Assembly (NCBI RefSeq): GCF_015864825.1 | Contig: NZ_JADYWL010000002.1 | Coordinates: 248,001-312,000 of the forward strand | Direction of reading: 5' to 3' | Length of the DNA stretch: 64,000 nt | Source: Psychrobacter sp. NZS113 | GTDB taxonomy: Bacteria > Pseudomonadota > Gammaproteobacteria > Pseudomonadales > Moraxellaceae | In this document: positions 18,180 to 28,171 of the stretch, one piece after another | Layout: the number at the start of each line of letters is the position of its first letter | Numbering within the stretch: the stretch's first letter is position 1 | Translations under genes and position numbers: made by a program | Notes under the pieces: generated by a model | Seen by the model: only the letters and a program-made list of their open reading frames with translations | What the model was told of the DNA's origin: nothing | Databases searched by the model: none

Positions 18180-21100
18180 ATGAAAACAATAACACTCCCC
18201 TATTGGGGTCAAATTATTGGCTTAGTCAGTAAGGCCAACAGCACCCAAGCGGCAACTCAAAAGACAACCAAGCAAGATGGGCGCAGTCTTTTTATTACTC
18301 GCCAGCAGCAAGCATCTGCCACGGTCTTATATGTCCTCGATCAACAAGGTGAGCAATTTAGCTTATCGACAACTGCACTGCCTTGTGTGATGCAAGCCAT
18401 CACTAAAATAGATGATAGTACGGTGGTAATGATTGGTGACGATGGTCATCTTTATCAAACGGATTGGCAAGCCAAGAAAGTTAAGAAGACCAGTGCCAAA
18501 TCCTTACTCGATGCACCTGAAAATAATAACAGTACTATAGGCCGTGCCGTAGCAATGGCACCACTACAAGATGCACTGGCTATTTTATATCCGAAACACA
18601 TCGTGGTATGGCCTTATCAAGACAGCCAAGCCAGCAGTACTGTCATCATTGAGACTTATTCGTCTTCTATAGCAACATCAAGTAAGGAGTCTGCATTAAC
18701 AGCGCTAGCAACGTCAAGTGATGGCTCGTGGCTCGTGGTGGCAGATAAAACAGGAGCTGTTAGTAGCTATCAATGGGTATCAGATGATGCACAGCTCAAT
18801 CTGAGTAGCCGAAAACAGCTCCACCAAGGTAAAGTAAACGCGCTTTGTTTTGAGCCGGTCGGTCAATACTTCTTCTCCGCAGGCGCAGATAAGTGCTTGT
18901 ATCGTACTCATGTCCAAGGCGATCTACACCCAGTTGATAGAGCCAAGTCTAGCCAACACAGCGAAATGATCACGGCGCTTTGTGTCTCAGACACTCGGCT
19001 ATTCACTACCGCCGATGACAAGAGCGTCAAATCATGGGCATTTGACAAGGGTCAACCAAATAGCTGCAAAGAGGATCTGACCAAGGCTCGACAGATCGTC
19101 TTATCTTCTTACGCTGAACAACCAACACTCATCGTAGTCAGTGCTGATCAGAGCCTACGTTTCATACCTATTGACCATACTAAAAATGCGTCACAGAGTA
19201 GTACGGCACAAAACAGTAAGCTGCTGCCAGTTACTTATATCATCAAAGACGGCTATCAGAGAATCAGCCAGTTACTGACAGATGCCTCAAACAATAACGA
19301 TGTGTCGTTTAAAGAAGGCCTAGCGCTGCTACAGGCGCAAGCAGATAACCAAACGTTAGAGCTGGTCAAAAAATTACTTGCTGATAGCGATACGCTCACG
19401 GCCAATCAAGCATTGCAATTGGTGCAGTGGATTGCGACAACAAAACTGGATAAAACTGCACAGGTTTTAGAGCAGCAACTAAGCTCGGCGCACAGTGCAA
19501 AAGTACGTCTTGCTGCTTTTCATGCCTTGGCCGACCGCGCAAGTACGGCAAAGCGCCCGCTGCATTATCTAGAAGAAGCCTTTAAAAACCGTTACTACGA
19601 AGAAGTGGTAGCTTCTGCATTACAAGGTTACCTAAAGGTCGCGATGAAGGATGCTACCAGCCAGCGCCGCATCTTACCTATTTTAAGAGACGCGTTGTCA
19701 CACAGTTTTGCGAATATTCGTAAGCAAGCATTGGCCTCACTTGAGACCTTATTGCCAGACAACAGCCCGCAAGCAGATTTGATGGCACTAGACTGTAATC
19801 AGTCAGACATTGTCCAGTCAGGGTTGATTCGTCTGTATCAGCGCGGCATGCTAAACCACCTTGAAGTCTCGCGTCAGCTGATGCTGCTACAGAATCATCG
19901 TAATACAGAGATTAGGCAAACGGCGTTTTACGTCTCATTACTGTCTCAGCCTAAATTGATAGAGGCGTTAAAACAGCAAGGCGACACGCAAACATTACGT
20001 ACCCTAACTGATTTCGATGACTTTCGCTTACTACGCGGCACGCTACTAGATAACGCTAGTAACACAGCGGCGAATGATAATAAGGTTAAACAATCCGATG
20101 AGGCGATCCGTTTAACCTTATCCACGCAAGACTTTATCTCGCAAGCAGATAATACCCAAGCATCTAAGAGTAAGGCTAAAACGGCAAAATCCAAGAAGCT
20201 TGCTACTGAATCTATAAACCTAAGCAATGACACGTTAGAGCCCTTATTACAAAGCTTAAGCAATAGTCACGAAGATATCAGTTTCCGAGCGGCTTATGCG
20301 CTGGCTTGCCTACAAGACAAACGTGCGTTTGGCACCCTGATTAGCCTAATGAGCCATGATGACAGCGCCATCATCCGTGCTGGTGTCGCCACCGCGCTTG
20401 GTCATTTAAATATAGAAGACGCCAAAGCAGTCCTACCGACATTACTGGACGATAAGGACGCTGGCGTGCGCCAAGTCGCTATGCAAGCCTATGGTAAGTT
20501 GTCAGACAATGTCTTGTCTTGGGCAGCGACAGGTTTTGCTTCTAAACATCAAGACATTCATGAGCAGTCTTTAGCACTGTTTTTAAAGCATGTAACACCA
20601 GATGGCCTAAATAGTGGTGATAGCAGTGATAAAAGCGCACAGATGTCGTCAGAGATGACAGATATATTGCTACAAGCGTTAAACAACCCTTTTACCAGTA
20701 TTCGGTTAGAAGTGGTTAAAGTTCTATTAAACCGCCAATTTAAGCAGTCATCTGACAATATTTCTAAAAACGTTTCTGACAGTGCTATCGTTGACATTAT
20801 TGAGCTATTGCAGCAAAGCCTCTTTGAAGATGTGCATCAAGTGGCGATAGAAGAATGGCAACGACTGTTGCTATCGATGACATCGAAGCATAAAACAAAT
20901 AAAGTTGAAGAAACTGATAGTCAAAAGACCAATCAAGCCGTTTTAACCTTGTTTTTTGCAGATATGTTTGCCGCTATCCGTAAACAAGCCTTTGATATTG
21001 CACTTAAGCAAAGCAAGCATTTAGGGTTTGCTGACGTCATGTTAAGCGCGCTTGCCAGCCCTTATGCGGATACCAAGCAACTGGCCCTTACGACGGTGCA

Positions 21101-24100
21101 AGCCAGAGCGAATACGACTCAGCTGACACAGTTGATGCCAGCTCTCGTGGCTATGTTCGCTGATGACAGTATTGAGCTGCGTAAACAAGCTTTGACGGTT
21201 GCTTTGGCGCTGACAGAATTACAACCTACTATTTTAGCGGATTACAGTAGCCTAGATGATAGTAGCACCGATGATCAACCGAATCATCACGAAGCATTGA
21301 TTACCGCAGCCTTAAACAGCCCTTATCCTGATATTCAGCTAACAGTCGCTCAACTACTGGCCAGCCAATCACGCCTCTATGCTGACGAAGAACAGGCACA
21401 GCGGAGTGATGAACAAGCGTACGAAGTCTTTAAACACTATCTAGAACTGCCTATGCCCCCTCAAGGCAAGAAAAGTGACAGCTATACCCAGTGGCACAAT
21501 CATGTAAGCCAAGCGCTGTCTGGCTTGTCTAAACTGGCATACCCATCAAAGCATGATGCACTAGGTTGGTATGCTAAATATCTACACCACCCTGATGCTG
21601 ATTTTAAACTTCTTGCACCAAAGATTACTCAGATAGTCTCGCTTGAGGACATTGATCTACTGGTGAAATGGCAGAAAGATGAGCACGCCATTATCAGTCA
21701 ATCAGCCAGTTTATGTTTGGCTATTTTAGGTGACGCTCGCGGGCAGTACTTCCTTACTCATGACATTAAAGACGAGACAGACAATCTTAGTACGCTTGTT
21801 GCACCGATGACCCCTACGCATTGGCTTCAAGCACAGCATGGCTTGACCATCACTCATGCCAGTCAACTACAGCCTTTGTTTGAGTCAGAGTCCTATGCAA
21901 TAGCGGCCAGACTGTTATTAATATTTAATGATTTAAAAGATCACTGGCAAAATGGCTTGCAAGCTCCTGAAAAGAACGTTACCAGCACTGGTCGACCTAA
22001 TCAGCTGATAGGAGCATTAAGCTTTGCGGATAATGACACGGCAGTAGTCTATGCCAACATACTCGCTCGTTACACGAATGACGTACAACACCCTAATAAC
22101 CAGCCAGCACTATCGTCAGCATGGCAGTATTTGAGTGATTACTTGTCACGTCAATTAGGCAGTGTTTTATCTTCTCACTCTGAAGTCATCACAATGATGA
22201 TGGATGCCATGCCAAACACGGCAGATAAAGGTGGTATTAAAGGACAGTCGCATAATACGGTCTCTATCCGAGCAAGTATTCTAACGACGGTGAGTACCGA
22301 AAACTTACAACAGCTCGCCAACCTCAGTCGACACCAGCAGCCATTGGTACGCGCCCAAACTATCGATGTTATCTGCAACTTATCTGAATTATTCGCTCAT
22401 GACTACTATGACGATGAGAACGATGTTTTTGAGACACTACAAAAATGGCAACGCAGTTTGCAGGCATTGTTAAGTGCTCACCCTGTATCAGCCTCTATTC
22501 AGGATGTTTCAAACGACGATGCGCAAACAATAGGTAGCTCTCCTACTGACAAACAAGACAGTTCTGAGGCGCATTACCCATACCAGTCCCTTGCTTTTGG
22601 TGCTTGGATTGGCGTCATACGCGCAGGCGATGATTATTATGCTAATAGCAGCACCACAGACCAAGCCATTCGAGGGCTAATGTGGCTTGCTACTCAATCA
22701 TCAGAGCTTAACACCAATAACAACACTAATAGCAATGAGGATTGGCGAGACAGTACCAGTCGCGTGTTGTTGCCACTACTCAACCACAGTAGTTTTGACA
22801 CTCGTGAGCTGGCTTGGTCATGCTTGTATAAGCTAAACATGCCTGCCAAAAAGCTGGCTGACTATGCCATGAGCACGCCCTACCGCGATATTGTCAAACG
22901 CGGCTTGGACTTATTGCTAGATACCGCAAATAACAATGCCGTACAGCAGCAAAGTAAACCATCGAATACAGCTACTGTCAGTAGTAGCGCTGATCAACAA
23001 ATCATTGATTTGTTAAAAACCAATAATCACACCTTAGCAGAAGAGACCTATCAGCTGCTAAAAGGCCGACTAGGCCATCTGCCAGCCAGCTTGCTTGGGC
23101 TACAGACTTATTGTCAGTCGTTACTGCCTCAGATCGTTGCGGAATGGAAACAAGTCATTGTCACGCCTTTTGCAAACAGTCAATCGCCGTCAGTGCAGCG
23201 TCAAGACAAACTGACGTTTTTGCTGCACGCTGTGAAGAGTGATGACTGGAATGCAAAGTATCAAGCACTGAGTCAATTGGTCGAGTTTTATGACGTACTC
23301 TTTGCAGACAGCACGCTATTTGATAGCTTATTTGATTTTGCTGAAGACGCTCAAGCCAGTAATGAGAAATACCGTAGCTGGCAGCTGCTTGTCGATGCAC
23401 TCACGTCGTACCAACTCATCAATAAGAACACTTTAGAGGGTCGTTTAAATAGCAGCTTTGATATTGCTATGGCTGAACAGGTTGCCAATGAGGCGCACTT
23501 ACGATTACTAGCCTTACTTGATGATCCACATATCAACAAACCTAAACAGGTCATCTACTCGGATATCGCTGACCTGCGTAACACAAATCTCGTGGCGCCA
23601 TTACTACAGCGTTTAGAGAATTTGTTTGAGCATACGCCGCAAAAAAATAAAGAGGAGCGTAAATATTTATTTGATACCTTAGTAAAAATCAGTGGTTACG
23701 ATCAAAAAATTGAGGATTATTTGGAGGAGCGTGAAGATACGCGCTGGTTACAACGTCAGCACCTTAGAGACTCGCAAGTCTTGCTGTCACTGTTTGCTAC
23801 GCTTATGAATCATAGTGATTATGCGCTTGCCGCACAGCTATTACCGTCACTGGCATGGGTACAATCGGACGACAGTGATTTATCCTCGCGCATTGATACT
23901 GCTTTAGCGCTAGCCTACGAGCAGATGCCAGCTAACCATACCTTTAAATTGGTCGAGGCACTGGCATATCGAGCCAAAAGACGACACGGCAGCATTGCCT
24001 CATTACAAAACGCCCTGCGTAATAAAGACGCTGATGTGCAATTTGCCGCGGCTGAAGGACTGGCTAAGTGCGGTCACGCTGATGGAGTCAACATCTTGAT

Positions 24101-25895
24101 GGCCACGATAGATTACAACCCTGATGCTGAATTCCGCAGCTGCAGTGTGTTAGCCATTGGCGAGTTGCTAGGCAACAGTAACAACCAAAATGCCAACTCG
24201 CCTGTGGACAATGCTGATAAGAACTTACAGGTTCACACCTTATACAAAGCCTATGATAAGTTAATCAAACTAGCAGAAGATGACGAGCACTACTTGCAAG
24301 ACGTGGCCAGTGAAGCCTTAGGTCGCCTTGCACAAGGTGGTGACTTTGAGCACAGTTCGCATATTTTTGAGCTATTAAAATCGCACTTGTCAGACCCCGC
24401 AGTCCATTTCACCAATCCCGCCATTGTCCATTGGTTAAATGGACTGCGCTGGCTCAACACAACGCCTGCTTGGGAACAAATCCGCAGCTATATACGCACT
24501 CACCTTGATAAAGTCATATTTTTCCGTCCGCAAAGGCATGCGGTATGGCTATTGCAGATGAATAATAACGATGCCAATAAAGAATTAATATTAGATATTT
24601 TAAAGCAAAACAATTTAGACCGTGCTGTGCTTATGGCGGCTTATACGGCGGCACAGAAAACGTGGGGCAGTCTTGCGACGCAGGTTTACCCTTATGATTG
24701 GGCAGCCATTCAAAGCCATAATACTGACTTTATAGAAGAGACTGAGCGTTTGAGCCTAAAGCGTATTATTGATAATAGCAGCATCGATGAGCTGGCAACA
24801 TTCATCACGCAGCATGGTGCGCAATTGCCAGCCGATACCCTGATGGCACTGCAAAATGCCATTATGGCCAAGCAAGACATGCCAACATCGCAGCTTACCG
24901 CGTTGATTACGAGTAGTAACACACTGACACAGCATATTGGACTGTGTTATCTGACCCAGTATCCAACTAACTATTTAGACAAAGAAATGGTTGCGACGTT
25001 GCAGCAGCGTTTTGACACTGCAAGCGAGCAATGGCATACGCTTATCAACACCATCAACCGCAGTCCAACGACCATCAATAATAGTCAGTGGATTAGCATG
25101 GTTGAGCAAGTGGGTGGCACCATCAGACAACTGGTTTGGCTAATCATGCGTCATGTTTCTATCACAACTGCTAAAGGTGCTGTCGATAAAGTGGCAGCCA
25201 AGCAGATCGCGGCAATGCTTGAGTGGCTCAATGATGCTCGTCAACCATTGACCATCACTTCCGTCCCACTGCTCTCTACGACTGTTAGCGGTTGGTGGCA
25301 GCAAGCGCTGTTAGGACTACTGGCCAGACCAGTCGCTGAAGATAAGATGCTATCAAGTATCGTGCCAACGTTGAGCGTTGTCTCGACAGCAACTCAATCG
25401 CAGCTCACTTATGACAACCAAACCTTACTGTCAACGCTACTAACTCGTATTGAACAAAGCGGCACATCTACCCAAAAATCCATAATAACTGTAGTAAAGA
25501 ATGCGCTAAAACATAAGGGCTCGTCTACCGAGATACCAATCAATCAACAACTGCTACAGTGGATCAGAGCAAAAGACGCTGATGCACTCTATCATTGTGC
25601 GAGTAATGACAACATGGAGATGACGGTTCGCATCCGTGCTATCGAAGCGCTTGGGCAGCTACATGATCCAAATATTGAACAATGGCTGACGATGCTCATG
25701 GCACATGAAAACTCAGACATTCAGAAGCTTGCTTATAAAGTACTACGCCGCTGGCAACGTGCCATGATACGAGCACAGCAAAAGCGTCCGTTGGTATCTG
25801 GCAATATGGAATCGCAATCTAGCTCGACCATCGCAGCACAAAATAGTCAGGACAGCAGTCAAAAAAGCAATCAGGGTGAAGGAGACAGTCAATGA
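18180..25895 (+). CDS. Giant WD40-HEAT/ARM-repeat protein (retron-associated)
   Basis: This is the largest gene of the window, 2571 aa. The first 330 residues carry WD40-like beta-propeller repeats (TALATSSDGSWLVVADKTG, NALCFEPVGQYFFSAGADK, TALCVSDTRLFTTADDKSV). The rest, about 360-2540, is a long array of HEAT/ARM repeats, for example SFRAAYALACLQDKRAFGTL and FAAAEGLAKCGHADGVNIL. The C-terminal 35 residues are Ser/Gln-rich. No transmembrane or enzyme motif was seen. The stop overlaps the next start by four bases (ATGA), so translation is probably coupled to the SWIM gene. It probably forms the structural core of a complex with the SWIM protein and RT, which is inferred from gene order only. 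Confidence 0.75.
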   Translation: MKTITLPYWGQIIGLVSKANSTQAATQKTTKQDGRSLFITRQQQASATVLYVLDQQGEQFSLSTTALPCVMQAITKIDDSTVVMIGDDGHLYQTDWQAKKVKKTSAKSLLDAPENNNSTIGRAVAMAPLQDALAILYPKHIVVWPYQDSQASSTVIIETYSSSIATSSKESALTALATSSDGSWLVVADKTGAVSSYQWVSDDAQLNLSSRKQLHQGKVNALCFEPVGQYFFSAGADKCLYRTHVQGDLHPVDRAKSSQHSEMITALCVSDTRLFTTADDKSVKSWAFDKGQPNSCKEDLTKARQIVLSSYAEQPTLIVVSADQSLRFIPIDHTKNASQSSTAQNSKLLPVTYIIKDGYQRISQLLTDASNNNDVSFKEGLALLQAQADNQTLELVKKLLADSDTLTANQALQLVQWIATTKLDKTAQVLEQQLSSAHSAKVRLAAFHALADRASTAKRPLHYLEEAFKNRYYEEVVASALQGYLKVAMKDATSQRRILPILRDALSHSFANIRKQALASLETLLPDNSPQADLMALDCNQSDIVQSGLIRLYQRGMLNHLEVSRQLMLLQNHRNTEIRQTAFYVSLLSQPKLIEALKQQGDTQTLRTLTDFDDFRLLRGTLLDNASNTAANDNKVKQSDEAIRLTLSTQDFISQADNTQASKSKAKTAKSKKLATESINLSNDTLEPLLQSLSNSHEDISFRAAYALACLQDKRAFGTLISLMSHDDSAIIRAGVATALGHLNIEDAKAVLPTLLDDKDAGVRQVAMQAYGKLSDNVLSWAATGFASKHQDIHEQSLALFLKHVTPDGLNSGDSSDKSAQMSSEMTDILLQALNNPFTSIRLEVVKVLLNRQFKQSSDNISKNVSDSAIVDIIELLQQSLFEDVHQVAIEEWQRLLLSMTSKHKTNKVEETDSQKTNQAVLTLFFADMFAAIRKQAFDIALKQSKHLGFADVMLSALASPYADTKQLALTTVQARANTTQLTQLMPALVAMFADDSIELRKQALTVALALTELQPTILADYSSLDDSSTDDQPNHHEALITAALNSPYPDIQLTVAQLLASQSRLYADEEQAQRSDEQAYEVFKHYLELPMPPQGKKSDSYTQWHNHVSQALSGLSKLAYPSKHDALGWYAKYLHHPDADFKLLAPKITQIVSLEDIDLLVKWQKDEHAIISQSASLCLAILGDARGQYFLTHDIKDETDNLSTLVAPMTPTHWLQAQHGLTITHASQLQPLFESESYAIAARLLLIFNDLKDHWQNGLQAPEKNVTSTGRPNQLIGALSFADNDTAVVYANILARYTNDVQHPNNQPALSSAWQYLSDYLSRQLGSVLSSHSEVITMMMDAMPNTADKGGIKGQSHNTVSIRASILTTVSTENLQQLANLSRHQQPLVRAQTIDVICNLSELFAHDYYDDENDVFETLQKWQRSLQALLSAHPVSASIQDVSNDDAQTIGSSPTDKQDSSEAHYPYQSLAFGAWIGVIRAGDDYYANSSTTDQAIRGLMWLATQSSELNTNNNTNSNEDWRDSTSRVLLPLLNHSSFDTRELAWSCLYKLNMPAKKLADYAMSTPYRDIVKRGLDLLLDTANNNAVQQQSKPSNTATVSSSADQQIIDLLKTNNHTLAEETYQLLKGRLGHLPASLLGLQTYCQSLLPQIVAEWKQVIVTPFANSQSPSVQRQDKLTFLLHAVKSDDWNAKYQALSQLVEFYDVLFADSTLFDSLFDFAEDAQASNEKYRSWQLLVDALTSYQLINKNTLEGRLNSSFDIAMAEQVANEAHLRLLALLDDPHINKPKQVIYSDIADLRNTNLVAPLLQRLENLFEHTPQKNKEERKYLFDTLVKISGYDQKIEDYLEEREDTRWLQRQHLRDSQVLLSLFATLMNHSDYALAAQLLPSLAWVQSDDSDLSSRIDTALALAYEQMPANHTFKLVEALAYRAKRRHGSIASLQNALRNKDADVQFAAAEGLAKCGHADGVNILMATIDYNPDAEFRSCSVLAIGELLGNSNNQNANSPVDNADKNLQVHTLYKAYDKLIKLAEDDEHYLQDVASEALGRLAQGGDFEHSSHIFELLKSHLSDPAVHFTNPAIVHWLNGLRWLNTTPAWEQIRSYIRTHLDKVIFFRPQRHAVWLLQMNNNDANKELILDILKQNNLDRAVLMAAYTAAQKTWGSLATQVYPYDWAAIQSHNTDFIEETERLSLKRIIDNSSIDELATFITQHGAQLPADTLMALQNAIMAKQDMPTSQLTALITSSNTLTQHIGLCYLTQYPTNYLDKEMVATLQQRFDTASEQWHTLINTINRSPTTINNSQWISMVEQVGGTIRQLVWLIMRHVSITTAKGAVDKVAAKQIAAMLEWLNDARQPLTITSVPLLSTTVSGWWQQALLGLLARPVAEDKMLSSIVPTLSVVSTATQSQLTYDNQTLLSTLLTRIEQSGTSTQKSIITVVKNALKHKGSSTEIPINQQLLQWIRAKDADALYHCASNDNMEMTVRIRAIEALGQLHDPNIEQWLTMLMAHENSDIQKLAYKVLRRWQRAMIRAQQKRPLVSGNMESQSSSTIAAQNSQDSSQKSNQGEGDSQ

Positions 25896-28168
25896 CTATA
25901 GATAATCAATTAGACCAAGCATCAGAAACAGAGTCAGAAGTAGTAAACACTGATGGCCTGGTGATGCAGTTGGACTACGCCGCACCCAGCCAAATCAGTC
26001 AAGTTAACGAATCGTCAGATTCACTGGCGGAGGCGCAAACGACCGAACACACTCAGCATGTGGCACTATTTGCTCAGCTGAATCGGTCGGAGGTTAACTT
26101 CCACGGTAAGGTCAAGTCTTCCCTTGTCTTTCGTGACAGTTTGCTAGCTCTATTTGATGTGGTCAGTAGTGACTACCGTTATGTGCCAAAAGACCGCTCA
26201 GCGTACACGGTATTTATGCAGATGCGCCGTGCCAGCAGCAATAAGAACCTATTTACTGCGCAGCGTGATTATTTCACGTGGCTATTCGATAACGACCCAC
26301 TCGCCTTTTGTATTTTGGATCCGATTATTCAGGTGCACGAGCAAGGTGTTAGCTTTGAGGTATTTAGTCGTGATGAAGGCTGCTATGCTCAATTGACATT
26401 GACCAATGAGATTTTTGAGCAAAGTGTCGAAGCTACGCTCGGCACCACCAGCATTGATTATAGTGCGGCGTTGTTTAACGGTATTGAGAAAATTCGCGAT
26501 CATCAACAAACGATATTAGACATTGGTCATGAAGCAGTCGGCTTACAGTTACTCGAAACCATGCCAGAGACGGATAATGGCGAGGTAAACAGTACAGATG
26601 CTGCGGCCAGTACTAATAGTGCTGTAGCCACGCCCACCGTAAAAAAACAGATCATAGAAAAGCGCATCAATGTGCCCAAAAGCTGGATCAGAGCGCTGCT
26701 ACAGGTACAGTCTGCAGGTCAATTGCCACAAGACACCATCCATCTTGATCCAATCGCACTGTATAACGTGCTGTTTGAGCTACGCATGCATGCTGATATC
26801 AAAGGCAAACGGCGTGGATTGTTGATTGAACTCAGACCTCAGCAGCTGCCAGTGATTATATTAGAGCCATTTGACATCACTGTTACTAGCCAAGTCAGCC
26901 AACAGCAAAAGCCTTATCAAGGTCAACAAGCAAAGCTGATTCGCTTATGGGGTCGCCGTCGTCTCAGCCTATTAAAACGTCTGTTGCCACATACTGACAG
27001 CGTTTCGGTATCGCTACTGGGTCAAGGCATGCCAAGCTATTGGACACTAAAAGGCAAAGGCTTTCATTTCACCTTTGCTATGACTGGCTTTAGCCAAGCC
27101 AATTGGTCACAGTCATTGAACTTTGACTTATTACTGCCTAAGCGTCCACAGCAAAACACAATTAGTGCGGATAGAAAGCAAGCATCTGCACAAGTAAGTG
27201 AGCAAGTATTAGAAAGTACTGATAGTGGTTTAGTAAAGGTCGTTGATAGCCTTACTCACCGCCCAAGTACTGTAGACGCATTAACCCAGCAGCTAACAAC
27301 GCAAGAGTCAGAATTACAGTCAGCACCTATCACGGAAGCACAAGTGCGACAGTGGCTGCTAGCGGGAACGCAGCAAGGTTTGATTCGTTATGATATTGCG
27401 CAAGGGAGCTATTACTATCGTCCATTGACGCAGACACCGCTTGATATGGCGCAGTTTGCTTACCATAATGAGGCAGAAAAACATGCCTTTGATTTGATTG
27501 GCCGTGCGGATGCCGTGCAGAAGTTCTCTGTCGAGACTGTCGCTACCAAAGGCGTGAGCATCAGTGCTGATGTCTATGTTGAAGAGGATCGACGTACTTA
27601 CCACAGTCAGCTGCAATTAGGCGATGAAGCACTGGTCAGCCGAGCAGAATGTAGCTGTCCGCAGTATTTACAGCACCGACTCACACAAGGTGTGTGCGCG
27701 CATCTTATTGCATTACGTCTGAGTTACAACAATTACGATAGTACTACTGCCAAAAACGACAGCTGGCATGACACCCGAATATTGAGTCAGCGTGTACCTG
27801 TTCGTCACTCTATTCGCCATTCCACTAAAGCTACCACTCAGTATAAAAACGAGGCTATCACAGCACCTTCAGATTTGGTGATGGACTTATCTGCATTGTC
27901 ACAGCCCTCAGAACCATCATTAGATAATAAGACAGACAATATAAAAGAGAGTATCAAAGACAAAGCGATTGCTACAACAGACGAGACTTGTATCACTTAT
28001 ATCTATCTGACTATCGCACATAAAAAAATAACGATTGAGCAGACCACGGGTGATGACAGCACGCATCAGCACTTTGTGTTTAACCAACCTGCTCAAGCCA
28101 AAGCAGCTTATTTACAACATATTGCCAGATTTGAAGCCAAAGGCTTTATCGAAAACCAAGGGGTGTAA
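25892..28168 (+). CDS. Winged-helix SWIM zinc-finger protein (WHSWIM, retron-associated)
   Basis: The 758-aa protein has a SWIM zinc finger at C587, C589, C602 and H604 (CxCx12CxH), a fold that binds nucleic acid or protein. Just upstream, about 480-515, is a winged-helix-like segment (EAQVRQWLLAGTQQGLIRYD followed by YYYRP). The first 470 residues are mixed alpha/beta without a recognised domain. It overlaps the giant repeat gene by 4 bases and stops 3 bases before the RT start. This WH-SWIM plus ARM plus RT set is what I recall for type XIII retrons, where this protein may be the effector or nucleic-acid sensor. A role as regulator of the TTTGTNACAAA boxes is a guess. Confidence 0.8.
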   Translation: MTIDNQLDQASETESEVVNTDGLVMQLDYAAPSQISQVNESSDSLAEAQTTEHTQHVALFAQLNRSEVNFHGKVKSSLVFRDSLLALFDVVSSDYRYVPKDRSAYTVFMQMRRASSNKNLFTAQRDYFTWLFDNDPLAFCILDPIIQVHEQGVSFEVFSRDEGCYAQLTLTNEIFEQSVEATLGTTSIDYSAALFNGIEKIRDHQQTILDIGHEAVGLQLLETMPETDNGEVNSTDAAASTNSAVATPTVKKQIIEKRINVPKSWIRALLQVQSAGQLPQDTIHLDPIALYNVLFELRMHADIKGKRRGLLIELRPQQLPVIILEPFDITVTSQVSQQQKPYQGQQAKLIRLWGRRRLSLLKRLLPHTDSVSVSLLGQGMPSYWTLKGKGFHFTFAMTGFSQANWSQSLNFDLLLPKRPQQNTISADRKQASAQVSEQVLESTDSGLVKVVDSLTHRPSTVDALTQQLTTQESELQSAPITEAQVRQWLLAGTQQGLIRYDIAQGSYYYRPLTQTPLDMAQFAYHNEAEKHAFDLIGRADAVQKFSVETVATKGVSISADVYVEEDRRTYHSQLQLGDEALVSRAECSCPQYLQHRLTQGVCAHLIALRLSYNNYDSTTAKNDSWHDTRILSQRVPVRHSIRHSTKATTQYKNEAITAPSDLVMDLSALSQPSEPSLDNKTDNIKESIKDKAIATTDETCITYIYLTIAHKKITIEQTTGDDSTHQHFVFNQPAQAKAAYLQHIARFEAKGFIENQGV

Positions 28169-28171
28169 GGT

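Noticed and set aside
19946-20263. Antisense frame in the giant repeat gene
   Set aside because: The plus-strand repeat protein is continuous and explains the sequence; the antisense frame has low-complexity Ser/Leu content.
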